A stretch of 34,627 bases of DNA from JACJWR01 sp964556255 (GTDB lineage Bacteria > Actinomycetota > Actinomycetes > S36-B12 > UBA10799). Positions 7,851 through 15,575 of the stretch are shown here, in pieces. Numbering within the stretch: the stretch's first letter is position 1; each line of letters begins with the position of its first letter. The notes below the pieces were generated by a model, which saw only the letters and a list, made by a program, of their open reading frames with translations, did no database searches and had not been told where the DNA came from. Where the stretch lies: the NCBI GenBank assembly GCA_964556255.1, contig CAZKVQ010000032.1:1-34627 (forward strand), read 5' to 3'. Position numbers and translations under genes: made by a program.

Positions 7851-8816
7851 TCATGACGACCTAGCCGCCTTTAGATCCCGCCGAAGTTCGGGTGGCAGGG
7901 CGAACGTCAGTTTCTCGTCCGCGGCGCTGACCACTTCGACGTTGCTGAAACCACGCGCCGCCAGCCAATCCAACACACCGTCGACGAGCGACTCGGGCAC
8001 CGAGGCGCCCGAAGTGAGGCCGACAGTGGTGACCCCGTCAAGCCACGCTTCAGCCATTTCCGAGGCGTCATCGACCCGGTACGCCGCTCCCGCACCAGCC
8101 TCAAGGCCGACTTCGGCCAACCGGACCGAGTTGGAGGAATTGCCCGAGCCCACCACGATGAGCAGGTCCACCCGAGGTGCGATGACCTTCACCGCCAACT
8201 GTCGATTCTGGGTCGCGTAACAGATGTCATCACTCGGCGGATCGATCAGCAGCGGCAACCGCTCGCGCAACACGTCGACGGTCTCCAACGTCTCATCCAC
8301 CGACAGCGTGGTCTGCGACAACCAGGCAACCGGCCGCTGCCCGTCGAGTTCGACTTCGGCCGCCTCCTCAGGACTCTGCACGAGGGTGATGTGGTCGGGC
8401 GCCTCCCCGGTGGTGCCCTCCACCTCCTCGTGGCCGGCATGACCGATGAGAACGATCTGGTAGTCCTCGGCAGCGAACCTGCGGGCCTCGTTGTGGACTT
8501 TCGTCACCAGCGGGCAGGTGGCGTCGATGGTTCTCAGATTCTGCCGTTTCGCCTCGTCATGGACGGCCGGGGAAACCCCGTGGGCGCTGAAGATGACCAG
8601 CGATCCCGGCGGCACGGCGTCGGTCTCCTCCACGAAGATGGCGCCCCGACGCTCCAGGGTGGAAACGACGTGCCGGTTGTGCACGATCTCCTTACGCACA
8701 TAGATCGGTGCGCCGTAGAGTTCCAGCGCCTTCTCCACCGTGATCACCGCCCTATCCACGCCCGCGCAGTAGCCGCGGGGGGAGGCGAGCAGGACTGTGC
8801 GCTCGGAATCGGTCAT
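7851..8816 (-). CDS. ispH: 4-hydroxy-3-methylbut-2-enyl diphosphate reductase
   Basis: A 321-residue IspH (LytB), the last enzyme of the MEP pathway, which reduces HMBPP to IPP and DMAPP with an iron-sulfur cluster. The three cluster cysteines are present: Cys17 (SPRGYCAGVDRAV), Cys101 (TIDATCPLVTKVH) and Cys199 (DDICYATQNRQ). Substrate-binding motifs include KEIVHNRHVV, FSAHGVSP, GHAGHEEVEGTTGEAP, VVGSGNSSNSVRLAEV and GLTSGASVPESLV. The start is ATG 8816, 6 nt after a TACCAT hexamer; the in-frame extension upstream would run into xseA. It is divergent from xseA across 55 nt, as in many actinobacteria. Confidence 0.98.
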   Translation of the reverse strand: MTDSERTVLLASPRGYCAGVDRAVITVEKALELYGAPIYVRKEIVHNRHVVSTLERRGAIFVEETDAVPPGSLVIFSAHGVSPAVHDEAKRQNLRTIDATCPLVTKVHNEARRFAAEDYQIVLIGHAGHEEVEGTTGEAPDHITLVQSPEEAAEVELDGQRPVAWLSQTTLSVDETLETVDVLRERLPLLIDPPSDDICYATQNRQLAVKVIAPRVDLLIVVGSGNSSNSVRLAEVGLEAGAGAAYRVDDASEMAEAWLDGVTTVGLTSGASVPESLVDGVLDWLAARGFSNVEVVSAADEKLTFALPPELRRDLKAARSS

Positions 8817-8822
8817 CCCACC

Positions 8823-8828
8823 ATGGTA
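8823..8828 (-). promoter_or_regulatory. Putative -10 hexamer of ispH
   Basis: TACCAT on the minus strand, 6 nt before the ispH ATG, suggesting a leaderless transcript. It lies in the short divergent region shared with xseA. Confidence 0.55.
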
Positions 8829-8858
8829 GTTCGGCACTGGAATCCGCAACACCTCTCG

Positions 8859-8864
8859 TAGGCT
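8859..8864 (+). promoter_or_regulatory. Putative -10 hexamer of xseA
   Basis: TAGGCT followed by 7 nt and the GTG start of xseA. The ispH hexamer on the other strand is only 30 bp away, so RNA polymerase could not occupy both promoters at once. Confidence 0.55.
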
Positions 8865-8871
8865 CTGCTGC

Positions 8872-10146
8872 GTGGCCCTCGAGCAGAGCGAGCAATCACC
8901 AGCACCGGTGCGCGCCTTGAGCAAGGCTCTGCAGGACTACATCGGACGACTCGGCCAGGTATGGGTTGAGGGGCAACTCTCCGAGATCCGCCGACGAACC
9001 GGCGCCCCCCAGGTCTACATGCGACTGCGCGACACCGAGACGACCCAATCGCTCTCCTTGGTCGCAACCACGGCCATGATCGACCGTGTGCAACCCGCCC
9101 TGGCTGAAGGGGCCCGGGTGGTGGTGCTTGCCAGCGTGGAGTTCTGGAATGGCCGCGGCGACCTCCACTTGCGGGCACGCCAATTGCGGGCCGTGGGCAT
9201 CGGTGAACTCCTCGCGCGCATCGAGCAGCTGAAAGGAATCCTCGCCGCTGAGGGGCTGTTCGAGCAGGACCGCAAGAAGCCTTTGCCCTTCCTGCCGCGC
9301 CGCGTGGGGCTTGTCTGTGGCCGCAACTCGGACGCCGAACGCGACGTGGTGGAGAATGCGCGCCGGCGATGGCCCGGCATCCCGTTCGAGATCAGGGAAG
9401 TGGCCGTGCAGGGCGCCGGAAGCCCCGCGGCGGTGATCAACGCCCTCGTCGAACTCGACGACATTGATGGCGTCGACGTCATCGTGATCACACGAGGGGG
9501 TGGGTCCGCTGAGGATCTACTCACCTTCAGCGAGGAGTCCCTGCTGCGGGCCGTGGCAGCGGCGAAGACCCCCGTCGTGAGCGCCATCGGCCATGAACGG
9601 GACTCCCCGCTGCTGGATTTCGTGGCGGATCTGCGCGCGTCGACGCCCACGGACGCTGCCCGCCAAGTGGTGCCCGACCTGACCCAGCAGGAGGCCATCG
9701 TGGGTGAGCTACGCGCCTCGCTCCGACGCCAGATGGGCAACCTACTCGATCGTGAGACCCAGAATCTTGACCATCTGCGACGGACTCGGGGCCTGGCGGA
9801 CCCCACCGGCGTGGTGGACGAGATGGCCGCACGTGTCAGCGCTGCCCGACTTGATGGGCGCCGCGCCCTCACCTCGCTGCTCAACGGCATCAGTTCGTCT
9901 CTTGCCGCCGCCGAGGCCCAACTGCACGCCCTGTCCCCCGCGGCGACCCTGGAACGCGGTTACTCCATCACCTTGACTGATAGCGGGGTGGTGGCACGGG
10001 CCCCGAGCGACGTCCGGCCCGGCTCCGGACTGCTGATCCGGTTGGCGCACGGGGATATCCGAGCCGTTCGCACGGACAACGGCCTCACTGATCGCACAGC
10101 GAACGCAGCACAGAATGCCGGACGGCCGGCGGAGGAGGATCGATGA
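8872..10146 (+). CDS. xseA: Exodeoxyribonuclease VII large subunit
   Basis: A 424-residue large subunit of exonuclease VII, which degrades single-stranded DNA with XseB. The N-terminal OB-fold (about 10-105) contains VWVEGQLSEIRR and VYMRLRD. The catalytic domain has GLVCGRNSDAERDVVENARR, VIVITRGGGSAEDLLTFSEE and SAIGHERDSPLLDFVADLRA followed by STPTDAA. Helical regions in between should form the XseB-binding coiled coil, and the C-terminus has the family motif LSPAATLERGYSI. GTG 8872 is the start, fixed by the 7-nt distance from TAGGCT and by the lack of upstream room. Its TGA overlaps the xseB ATG (ATGA), indicating translational coupling. Confidence 0.97.
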   Translation: MALEQSEQSPAPVRALSKALQDYIGRLGQVWVEGQLSEIRRRTGAPQVYMRLRDTETTQSLSLVATTAMIDRVQPALAEGARVVVLASVEFWNGRGDLHLRARQLRAVGIGELLARIEQLKGILAAEGLFEQDRKKPLPFLPRRVGLVCGRNSDAERDVVENARRRWPGIPFEIREVAVQGAGSPAAVINALVELDDIDGVDVIVITRGGGSAEDLLTFSEESLLRAVAAAKTPVVSAIGHERDSPLLDFVADLRASTPTDAARQVVPDLTQQEAIVGELRASLRRQMGNLLDRETQNLDHLRRTRGLADPTGVVDEMAARVSAARLDGRRALTSLLNGISSSLAAAEAQLHALSPAATLERGYSITLTDSGVVARAPSDVRPGSGLLIRLAHGDIRAVRTDNGLTDRTANAAQNAGRPAEEDR

Positions 10147-10400
10147 CAGACACCGAGGATCAGTCGGGGACCGCCACCCCCGTCGGCGAGGATCTCTCCT
10201 TCGAGCAGGCGCGCGACCTGCTCGGCGAGGTGGTCGACCGGCTCCAGCAGGGACCGGGGACGCTGGAGGAATCTCTGGCACTGTGGGAACGCGGTGAGCA
10301 GCTCGCAAAGATCTGTCAGGACTACCTGAACGCGGCACGGGTGCGGATTGAACGTGTCATCGCCGCCAACGACACCAGCGATTCGGGGCAGGTGGAGTAA
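10143..10400 (+). CDS. xseB: Exodeoxyribonuclease VII small subunit
   Basis: An 85-residue XseB. The conserved core is LSFEQARDLLGEVVDRLQQG, then GTLEESLALWERGEQLAKIC and a helix with NAARVRIERV. Several copies assemble on the helical arm of XseA. It starts inside the xseA stop (ATGA, 10143-10146) and its TAA shares the A of the next ATG (TAATG at 10398-10402), so three genes are coupled end to end. Confidence 0.96.
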   Translation: MTDTEDQSGTATPVGEDLSFEQARDLLGEVVDRLQQGPGTLEESLALWERGEQLAKICQDYLNAARVRIERVIAANDTSDSGQVE

Positions 10401-10891
10401 TGGCGACCGCACCCAGGACCTCGCCCCACCCGGTGGGCGCCTTCGTCATGCGAGTGATCAACAGGCCATTTCTGCTTGCCGCGATCACCGCCGTCAACTT
10501 GGTTGCTTGCGGTCTGCTCTACGCGGTACTGGAGCACAAAGGGCCGATCGAAGGCACGTGGTGGGCGATCGTGACCGGGTTCACCGTCGGCTACGGCGAT
10601 CAGTACCCCACCACCACTCCCGGTCGGGGCGTCGGTGCCTACCTGATTGTGAGCATGTTCATCCTGGCTCTGTGCCTGGGCGCTCAGATCACCGCGAAAT
10701 TGGTCGTGGATCGCGACGCCTTCACCCATGAGGAGCAGGAGCAGATCAAGACACTGCTCCGACGGATCGAGCACCGCCTCGACAACGACCCCACGAACGA
10801 TCCCACGACGCTTTGGCCGTCCGAGCCCGGCGACGATCGACCCGTCTCGGATGTCGCCGATGAGCCGAGAGGACCGGAACCGACAGGCTAG
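10400..10891 (+). CDS. Two-TM potassium channel
   Basis: A 163-residue ion channel subunit of the KcsA-like two-TM class. TM1 is about residues 23-44, the pore helix is GTWWAIVTGF, the canonical K+ filter TVGYGD is at 62-67, and TM2 is about 78-100. The C-terminus is a charged cytosolic helix (EEQEQIKTLLRRIEHRL) followed by an acidic Pro-rich tail. Four subunits would form one pore. It has neither an RCK (NAD-binding) domain nor a voltage sensor. The ATG overlaps the xseB stop in TAATG, so it is the third gene of the xse operon. The functional link with exonuclease VII is not obvious. Confidence 0.93.
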   Translation: MATAPRTSPHPVGAFVMRVINRPFLLAAITAVNLVACGLLYAVLEHKGPIEGTWWAIVTGFTVGYGDQYPTTTPGRGVGAYLIVSMFILALCLGAQITAKLVVDRDAFTHEEQEQIKTLLRRIEHRLDNDPTNDPTTLWPSEPGDDRPVSDVADEPRGPEPTG

Positions 10892-10910
10892 CCCTCCCGG
10901 GACGCGGCGA

Positions 10911-12587
10911 CTAGGCGAGCCCGGGTTCGGCGTCCATGCCGGGCGGATCGGGATCACCCAGCGGTTTGGACGCCCCGAGCGACAGGCTGGCCAGGAATCC
11001 GAGGACCAGGAATCCGGCCGCGGCGAATGCCGCCCACCGGGTCGCGGTCGAGAGCGACTCCCCGGCGGCCTTCGCCACCGGCTCGGTAGCCGGATTCTTG
11101 GCCAACATCGGGATGATCGATCCTGCCGAACTGACCACGGCCGACACGGTCTGCTGGCTCTGCGCCGGTGGCAGCCCCGGAACGGCGTCCAGCTTCTGGG
11201 TCAACTGGCTACCCAATCCGGTGAAGAGGATGGTTCCGAGGATCGCGATTCCCAGCGCGGAGCCCAACTGACGCATCGTGCTCTGGATCCCCGAGCCCTG
11301 TCCGCTCGCAGCAACCGGCACGTCCGCGAGGACCACGCCGGTCAGCTGCGCCGTGGCCAGTCCTACGCCGAGTCCGTAGACGAAGAGGAAGCCGATGATC
11401 GGCCAGATATTCGCCGTCGGAGAGGCCATCAGCCCAATCCCAGCCACTCCGATGATCTCCGCCACGATGCCCAACCGCACCACGAAGATCGGGCCACGAC
11501 GTTGCGTCAGGGCGGCGCCGAATCCGGACGCGACAAAACTGCCCAGCGCCAGTGCCAGCAGGATCTGTCCGGTGCGGAAGGCGGAGTAATTGAGCACGTT
11601 CTGCAGCCAGAGCGGGAGGGCGAATAGCAAGCCGAACTCACCGAGGCTGACGATGGCGGCCGCGATATTGCCGTTGCGGAAGGACGGCAGCGAGAACAAC
11701 GAAAGATCGAGTAGCACCGTCTTTCCTGCCCGGTTGCGCCGCAACTCCAGGAGGGCGAAGACGGTGAGGAGCACAGCGCCCAGGAGGAACGCAAGCGGAA
11801 CCGGTGACAGTGCCCACGGCCACTTCCAGTCGCCGACACCCGGCTCCCCGAGGGTGGTCCACCAGCCGTAGTTGCGACCCTCGATCAGGCCGAACACGAT
11901 GAGTCCAATGCCGAGCACTGACAGCAGGGCACCGGCGATATCGACACCCGTATCCGCCTCCGCGTCCTTCGACTCACTGATGAAGATCCAGGTACCGACG
12001 AAGACCGCGATGCCGAGTGGAACGTTGATGCCGAATGCCCAACGCCAGGAGAAGTCAGTCGTCAGCCAGCCGCCCAACAGCGGGCCGAGGGCGGCAGTCC
12101 CGCCGATCGTCGACCCCCAGACTGCGAAGGCGATCGCCCTGTCCTTGCCGCGGAAGCCGGCGTTGATGATCGACAACGAGGTGGGGAGCATCATGGCTCC
12201 GCCGATGCCCTGCAGGAGCCGCGCCCCGATGAGTGTTCCGCCGCTGTCGGCGGCGGCGGCCAGCACCGAGGCGAGCATGAAGATCACGACGCCGATCAGG
12301 AACAGTCGCCGGCGCCCCCAGCGGTCGGCCAACCTGCCGAACATCAACAGGAAGGCCGCGAACACGAGCGTGTAGGCCTCTTGGACCCACTGGGCCTGGC
12401 TGGAGGTGATGCCCAGGTCGTCGATGATGCTCGGGATCGAGACGTTGACGATCGTCGCGTCGACGATGATCATCGCCACACCTAGGGCGACGAAGAACAA
12501 TCCGAACCAGCGTGCTCGCGGGTGCTCGACCTTGGTGACCTGGAGGGAATCCTGGGTGTCGGAGGCGCCGGGCTGAGAGGGATTCAT
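10911..12587 (-). CDS. DHA2-family MFS drug exporter (EmrB/QacA type)
   Basis: A 558-residue, probably 14-TM proton-coupled exporter. Motif D1 is at TM1 (ALGVAMIIVDATIVNVSIPS), motif A is GRLADRWGRRRLFLIG between TM2 and TM3, and motif C is in TM5 (GPLLGGWLTTDFSWRWAFGI with NVPLG). A long loop (WTTLGEPGVGDWKWPWALSP) separates two central helices, and an extracytoplasmic Gln/Ala/Pro-rich loop precedes the last TM. The C-terminus is Pro/Asp-rich and cytosolic. The ATG at 12587 follows TAGGCT by 7 nt. The substrate cannot be predicted; this subclass exports lipophilic cations, antibiotics or lipids. No regulator is adjacent. It converges with the channel gene with 19 nt between stops. Confidence 0.93.
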   Translation of the reverse strand: MNPSQPGASDTQDSLQVTKVEHPRARWFGLFFVALGVAMIIVDATIVNVSIPSIIDDLGITSSQAQWVQEAYTLVFAAFLLMFGRLADRWGRRRLFLIGVVIFMLASVLAAAADSGGTLIGARLLQGIGGAMMLPTSLSIINAGFRGKDRAIAFAVWGSTIGGTAALGPLLGGWLTTDFSWRWAFGINVPLGIAVFVGTWIFISESKDAEADTGVDIAGALLSVLGIGLIVFGLIEGRNYGWWTTLGEPGVGDWKWPWALSPVPLAFLLGAVLLTVFALLELRRNRAGKTVLLDLSLFSLPSFRNGNIAAAIVSLGEFGLLFALPLWLQNVLNYSAFRTGQILLALALGSFVASGFGAALTQRRGPIFVVRLGIVAEIIGVAGIGLMASPTANIWPIIGFLFVYGLGVGLATAQLTGVVLADVPVAASGQGSGIQSTMRQLGSALGIAILGTILFTGLGSQLTQKLDAVPGLPPAQSQQTVSAVVSSAGSIIPMLAKNPATEPVAKAAGESLSTATRWAAFAAAGFLVLGFLASLSLGASKPLGDPDPPGMDAEPGLA

Positions 12588-12594
12588 AGTTCTC

Positions 12595-12600
12595 AGCCTA
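12595..12600 (-). promoter_or_regulatory. Putative -10 hexamer of the MFS gene
   Basis: TAGGCT on the minus strand, 7 nt before the ATG at 12587. Confidence 0.55.
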
Positions 12601-12649
12601 GGGGCACGATCGGGCGCCGATCCGAAGCATCTGCCATAGTTGGCACGGT

Positions 12650-12665
12650 TCCTCGTCGACGAGGA
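12650..12665. promoter_or_regulatory. Perfect 16-bp palindrome, candidate operator
   Basis: TCCTCGTCGACGAGGA is fully self-complementary. It lies 50 bp upstream of the MFS -10 hexamer and 57 bp upstream of the divergent small membrane gene. A CATAGT hexamer at 12635-12640 could be the -10 of the latter, placing the palindrome at the first transcribed bases. It may be a repressor site for either gene or a 5' hairpin. Confidence 0.45.
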
Positions 12666-12721
12666 GCCCGCAGTCCGAGGGACTCAACCCTTCGAATCAT
12701 GACCTACCCATGGAGGACACG

Positions 12722-13012
12722 ATGTGCGGTTGCTTTGCCATCCTGCTGGGATCTGCCTTCCCCCGCGTCACCATCTTCCTCATCTGGATCTTCAGCAATC
12801 ACGTCCAGCAGGCCTTCAACGGCAACTGGATCGCCCCCCTGGCCGGCTTGATTCTGCTGCCCTACACGACCTTGATGTACATCCTCGTGTACTGGTTCAT
12901 GAACGGGGTGAATGGTTTCGGCTGGGCCTTCGTCATCCTCGGCCTGTTCCTGGACATCAGCGCCTACGCGGCTGCCGGGCAGAATCGACGAGTGGCCGCC
13001 CAGAGTTCCTGA
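12722..13012 (+). CDS. Small three-TM actinobacterial membrane protein
   Basis: A 96-residue protein beginning MCGCFAILLGSAFPRVTIFL, with hydrophobic segments at about 5-27, 36-60 and 65-84 and a short polar tail. Proteins with this Cys-x-Cys start, an FPR or similar motif, LLPYTTLMY and GFGWAFVILGLFLD are common in actinobacteria; their function is unknown. The ATG at 12722 is preferred over ATG 12710 because GGAGG (12712-12716) sits 5 nt before it and would lie inside the longer reading frame. Divergent from the MFS exporter. Confidence 0.8.
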   Translation: MCGCFAILLGSAFPRVTIFLIWIFSNHVQQAFNGNWIAPLAGLILLPYTTLMYILVYWFMNGVNGFGWAFVILGLFLDISAYAAAGQNRRVAAQSS

Positions 13013-13063
13013 CCGGCGACCTCAGGCGCCACGAAAGCGGTCCGACGAGGCACCGATTCGACG

Positions 13064-14434
13064 TCAGGCCAGGCTGTCCAAGATCAGCACCACGTCGTCA
13101 ATCGTCGTCCGCGGGTTGACGAAGGCGAACCGCAGCACAGTCTCACCGCGGTAGGTCGTCGGCAGGACGAGGGCCACCTCGTCGGCGAGTAACCGCGCGG
13201 ACCAGGCGAAGTACTGTTCCCGGGTCCATCCACGGCGACGGAACAGGACAATCGACAGCGACGGCTCTCGCACCAATTCGAGGTCGTCGCGGTAGTCGAT
13301 CTCCGCCGCCGCCTCCATGGCGATCTCAATGCCGGAGCGGACGGCCTCGGCGTAAGCGTCGGTGCCGTATGTGGCGAGCGAGAACCAGAACGGCAGTCCC
13401 CGCGCACGCCGCGATAGGTGGATACCGAAGTCACTGGGGTTGAAGTCCGCGGGCGCCATCGTCGCATCCAGATAGCCCGCCGACTGGGTGTGGGCACGCC
13501 TGGCCGCGGTGGGATCCCGGTAGAGCAGAGCACAGGCATCCATCGGCGCGAACAGCCATTTGTGAGGGTCGGTGATGAAGGAGTCCGCCCTTTCGATGCC
13601 CGTGAACAGCGGTCTCACCTCCGGCACCGCAAGAGCCGCTAGACCATAGGCGCCGTCGACGTGCAGCCAGATCCCCAGCTCGGCGGCGGCGTCAGCCACG
13701 GTCGACAGGTCATCGATGATGCCCACGTTCGTGGTGCCGGCGGTGGCAACCACGGCGAAAAGTCCGGCTCTCACCTCCGGCGAGGCGGCGGCAACCGCAT
13801 CGGTCAGCAGCTCGCCGGTGAGCCTGCCGTCTTCGCCCACCGGCACCAGCAGCAGGTCGATGTCCATCACGCGCGCCGCCTGGTCGATCGACGAGTGCGC
13901 CTCCGCGCTGCAGGCAACCACCCAGCGCGCCGGGGTCCGGCCACCGTCGGCTGACCGCCGCTCCATCGCCAGGTGGCGAGCCGCCACCAATGCCGAGAGG
14001 TTGCCCACGGTCCCGCCCTGCATGAAGACCCCCCGCGCCTCCTCGGGGAAACCGGCGATGCGCGCCAACCAGGCCAATGCCTGGTTCGCCGCGTACACAG
14101 CCCCCGAACCCTCGAGCCAGGATCCGCCGTACAGGCTGGACGCCCCCACCACCAGGTCGAACATCGTCGCGGCCTCGGTGGGAGCGGCCGGGATGAACGC
14201 CAGGTATCGGGGATGGTCCACGCTCACGCAGGCATTGGAGAGCACGGCGTCGAAGAGTTCGAGGGCGCGCCCACCGCCGATCCCTTCAGCTGTGATGGTC
14301 TGGCCTACCTGAGCGGTCAACTCCTCCAGGCTCTGGGGATGACCTAGCGGCACCGGATCGAGCCTTAACCGCATGAGGGCGTAGTCGATGATCGCCCGAA
14401 CCAGGTCCTCGTTCTCGTCGGCGAAGGAGTGCAC
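13064..14434 (-). CDS. Group II PLP-dependent amino acid decarboxylase
   Basis: A 456-residue fold-type I PLP enzyme of the aromatic-L-amino-acid/glutamate decarboxylase group. The PLP lysine is Lys292 in TDPHKWLF. Asp260 in HVDGAYG should bind the pyridine nitrogen, and His180 (SAEAHSSIDQAARVM) should stack on the ring. The N-terminus has the substrate-side motif HPRYLAFIPAAPTEAATMFD and GGSWLEGSGAV; GGTVGNLSALVAAR lies before the PLP site. The length fits tyrosine/DOPA/tryptophan decarboxylase relatives. The exact substrate is not readable; related actinobacterial enzymes are often annotated as aminotransferases or cytochrome D ubiquinol oxidase subunit I, the latter a known mislabel. The start is GTG 14434; a CATTGT hexamer lies 6 nt upstream. 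It is divergent from the PPK2 gene. Confidence 0.9.
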   Translation of the reverse strand: MHSFADENEDLVRAIIDYALMRLRLDPVPLGHPQSLEELTAQVGQTITAEGIGGGRALELFDAVLSNACVSVDHPRYLAFIPAAPTEAATMFDLVVGASSLYGGSWLEGSGAVYAANQALAWLARIAGFPEEARGVFMQGGTVGNLSALVAARHLAMERRSADGGRTPARWVVACSAEAHSSIDQAARVMDIDLLLVPVGEDGRLTGELLTDAVAAASPEVRAGLFAVVATAGTTNVGIIDDLSTVADAAAELGIWLHVDGAYGLAALAVPEVRPLFTGIERADSFITDPHKWLFAPMDACALLYRDPTAARRAHTQSAGYLDATMAPADFNPSDFGIHLSRRARGLPFWFSLATYGTDAYAEAVRSGIEIAMEAAAEIDYRDDLELVREPSLSIVLFRRRGWTREQYFAWSARLLADEVALVLPTTYRGETVLRFAFVNPRTTIDDVVLILDSLA

Positions 14435-14440
14435 CCGCCC

Positions 14441-14446
14441 ACAATG
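14441..14446 (-). promoter_or_regulatory. Weak -10-like hexamer of the PLP decarboxylase gene
   Basis: CATTGT on the minus strand, 6 nt before the GTG start. It keeps the A at position 2 and the T at position 6 but not the first T, so it is a weaker candidate than the others. Confidence 0.35.
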
Positions 14447-14549
14447 TCATTTGCAGGCGTTGTTTGCCCGAAGGTGGCCGACCTGCTCTGCTGGACGGCC
14501 CTGTGGGAACCCCGCTAGCGTGCAATTGAGTGCCGGCCCAGGAGGAGAC

Positions 14550-15491
14550 ATGAGCGACAAGCGCCACAAGCGGATCCATGAACTGATCGAACCCCTTCGG
14601 GTGCCGGCGGGTAAGAAGGTGCATCTGCCGAAGGACTTCGACCCGGGCTACAGCAGGAAAGGTCTGACGAAGGCTCAGGCACCGGAGCTGCTGGCCGAGG
14701 GGATCGAGTTGCTGGCCGAGTACCAGGACCGCCTGTACGCCGCCGATCGTTCGTCAGTGCTGCTGGTGCTTCAGGCGATGGACGCCGCCGGTAAGGACGG
14801 CACGATCAAACACGTCATGAGTGGGGTGAACCCGCAAGGTGTCGATGTCCATCCCTTCAAGACACCGACCGTCGAGGAACTGGACCACGATTTCCTCTGG
14901 CGCTGCCAGAAGCGGCTACCTGATCGGGGCCGCATTGGCATCTTCAATCGCTCCTACTACGAGGAGACATTGGTCGTGCGGGTTCATCCCGAGTTCCTTG
15001 CAAGCCAACGACTACCTGCCGACGCGAGCAAGGAGCCGGGCATCTGGAAGCAACGCTTCCACTCGATCAATGAGTGGGAGAAGTACCTCACGGCACAAGG
15101 CACCAAGATCATCAAGGTGTTTCTCAACGTGAGCAAGGATGAGCAGGCGGAACGTTTCCTCGCCCGCATCGACGACCCGGCCAAGAACTGGAAGTTCTCC
15201 CACAACGACATCACCGAGCGCGGCTATTGGGACGACTATCAGAGGGCCTACTCCGAGGTCCTCTCCCACACCAGCACCAAATATGCACCGTGGTACGTAG
15301 TGCCGGCGGACAAGAAGTGGTTCGCCCGGTTGGCGACTGCGGCGATTCTGATCGATGCGCTGATGGAGATCGATCCGCAGTACCCGGTGCTTGACGACGA
15401 GGGGAAATCCAAACTGGGTGAGGCGAAGGCCACTCTTCTGAGCGAACTGCCCAAGCGCGCCAGGGACAGGGAAAAGGAGGGCAAGTACTAG
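14550..15491 (+). CDS. ppk2: Polyphosphate:nucleotide phosphotransferase, PPK2 family
   Basis: A 313-residue one-domain PPK2. These enzymes use polyphosphate to phosphorylate nucleotides. Walker A is AMDAAGKDGT (76-85), followed by VNPQGVDVHPF. Walker B with the lid arginine is GIFNRSYYEE (130-139), and WKFSHNDITERGYWDDYQRA and STKYAPWYVVPADKKW close the site. The pattern best matches class III PPK2 (for example Meiothermus), which can take AMP and ADP upward; class assignment is by motif memory only. The ATG at 14550 has GGAGGAG 2 nt upstream, a short spacing, but no other in-frame start fits. The C-terminus is Lys/Arg-rich. It stands alone, divergent from the PLP decarboxylase. Confidence 0.92.
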   Translation: MSDKRHKRIHELIEPLRVPAGKKVHLPKDFDPGYSRKGLTKAQAPELLAEGIELLAEYQDRLYAADRSSVLLVLQAMDAAGKDGTIKHVMSGVNPQGVDVHPFKTPTVEELDHDFLWRCQKRLPDRGRIGIFNRSYYEETLVVRVHPEFLASQRLPADASKEPGIWKQRFHSINEWEKYLTAQGTKIIKVFLNVSKDEQAERFLARIDDPAKNWKFSHNDITERGYWDDYQRAYSEVLSHTSTKYAPWYVVPADKKWFARLATAAILIDALMEIDPQYPVLDDEGKSKLGEAKATLLSELPKRARDREKEGKY

Positions 15492-15536
15492 GGGCCACCG
15501 ATCGGACTCCATATTGGTATCCGCCTCCGATGACTT

Positions 15537-15556
15537 TCCCAGGTTCCTCCCAGGTT
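15537..15556 (+). promoter_or_regulatory. Direct-repeat box A, candidate OmpR-type regulator site
   Basis: TCCCAGGTT (15537-15545), 2 nt, then TCCCAGGTT (15548-15556): two identical 9-mers with an 11-bp period, ending 19 nt before the ATG of the GT2-GtrA gene. Tandem half-sites at 11-bp spacing are the classical layout for OmpR/PhoB dimers. A near-identical box precedes the gene at 23281 at the same distance. The response regulator at 19011 is the obvious candidate. Confidence 0.7.
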
Positions 15557-15575
15557 GGACCGATGAAGTCGAACC

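Noticed and set aside
15498..15531. CCGATCGG palindrome and ATCGGA/TCCGAT arms after the PPK2 gene
   Set aside because: Arms of only 6 bp with a 19-nt loop and no U-tract; too weak to call a terminator.
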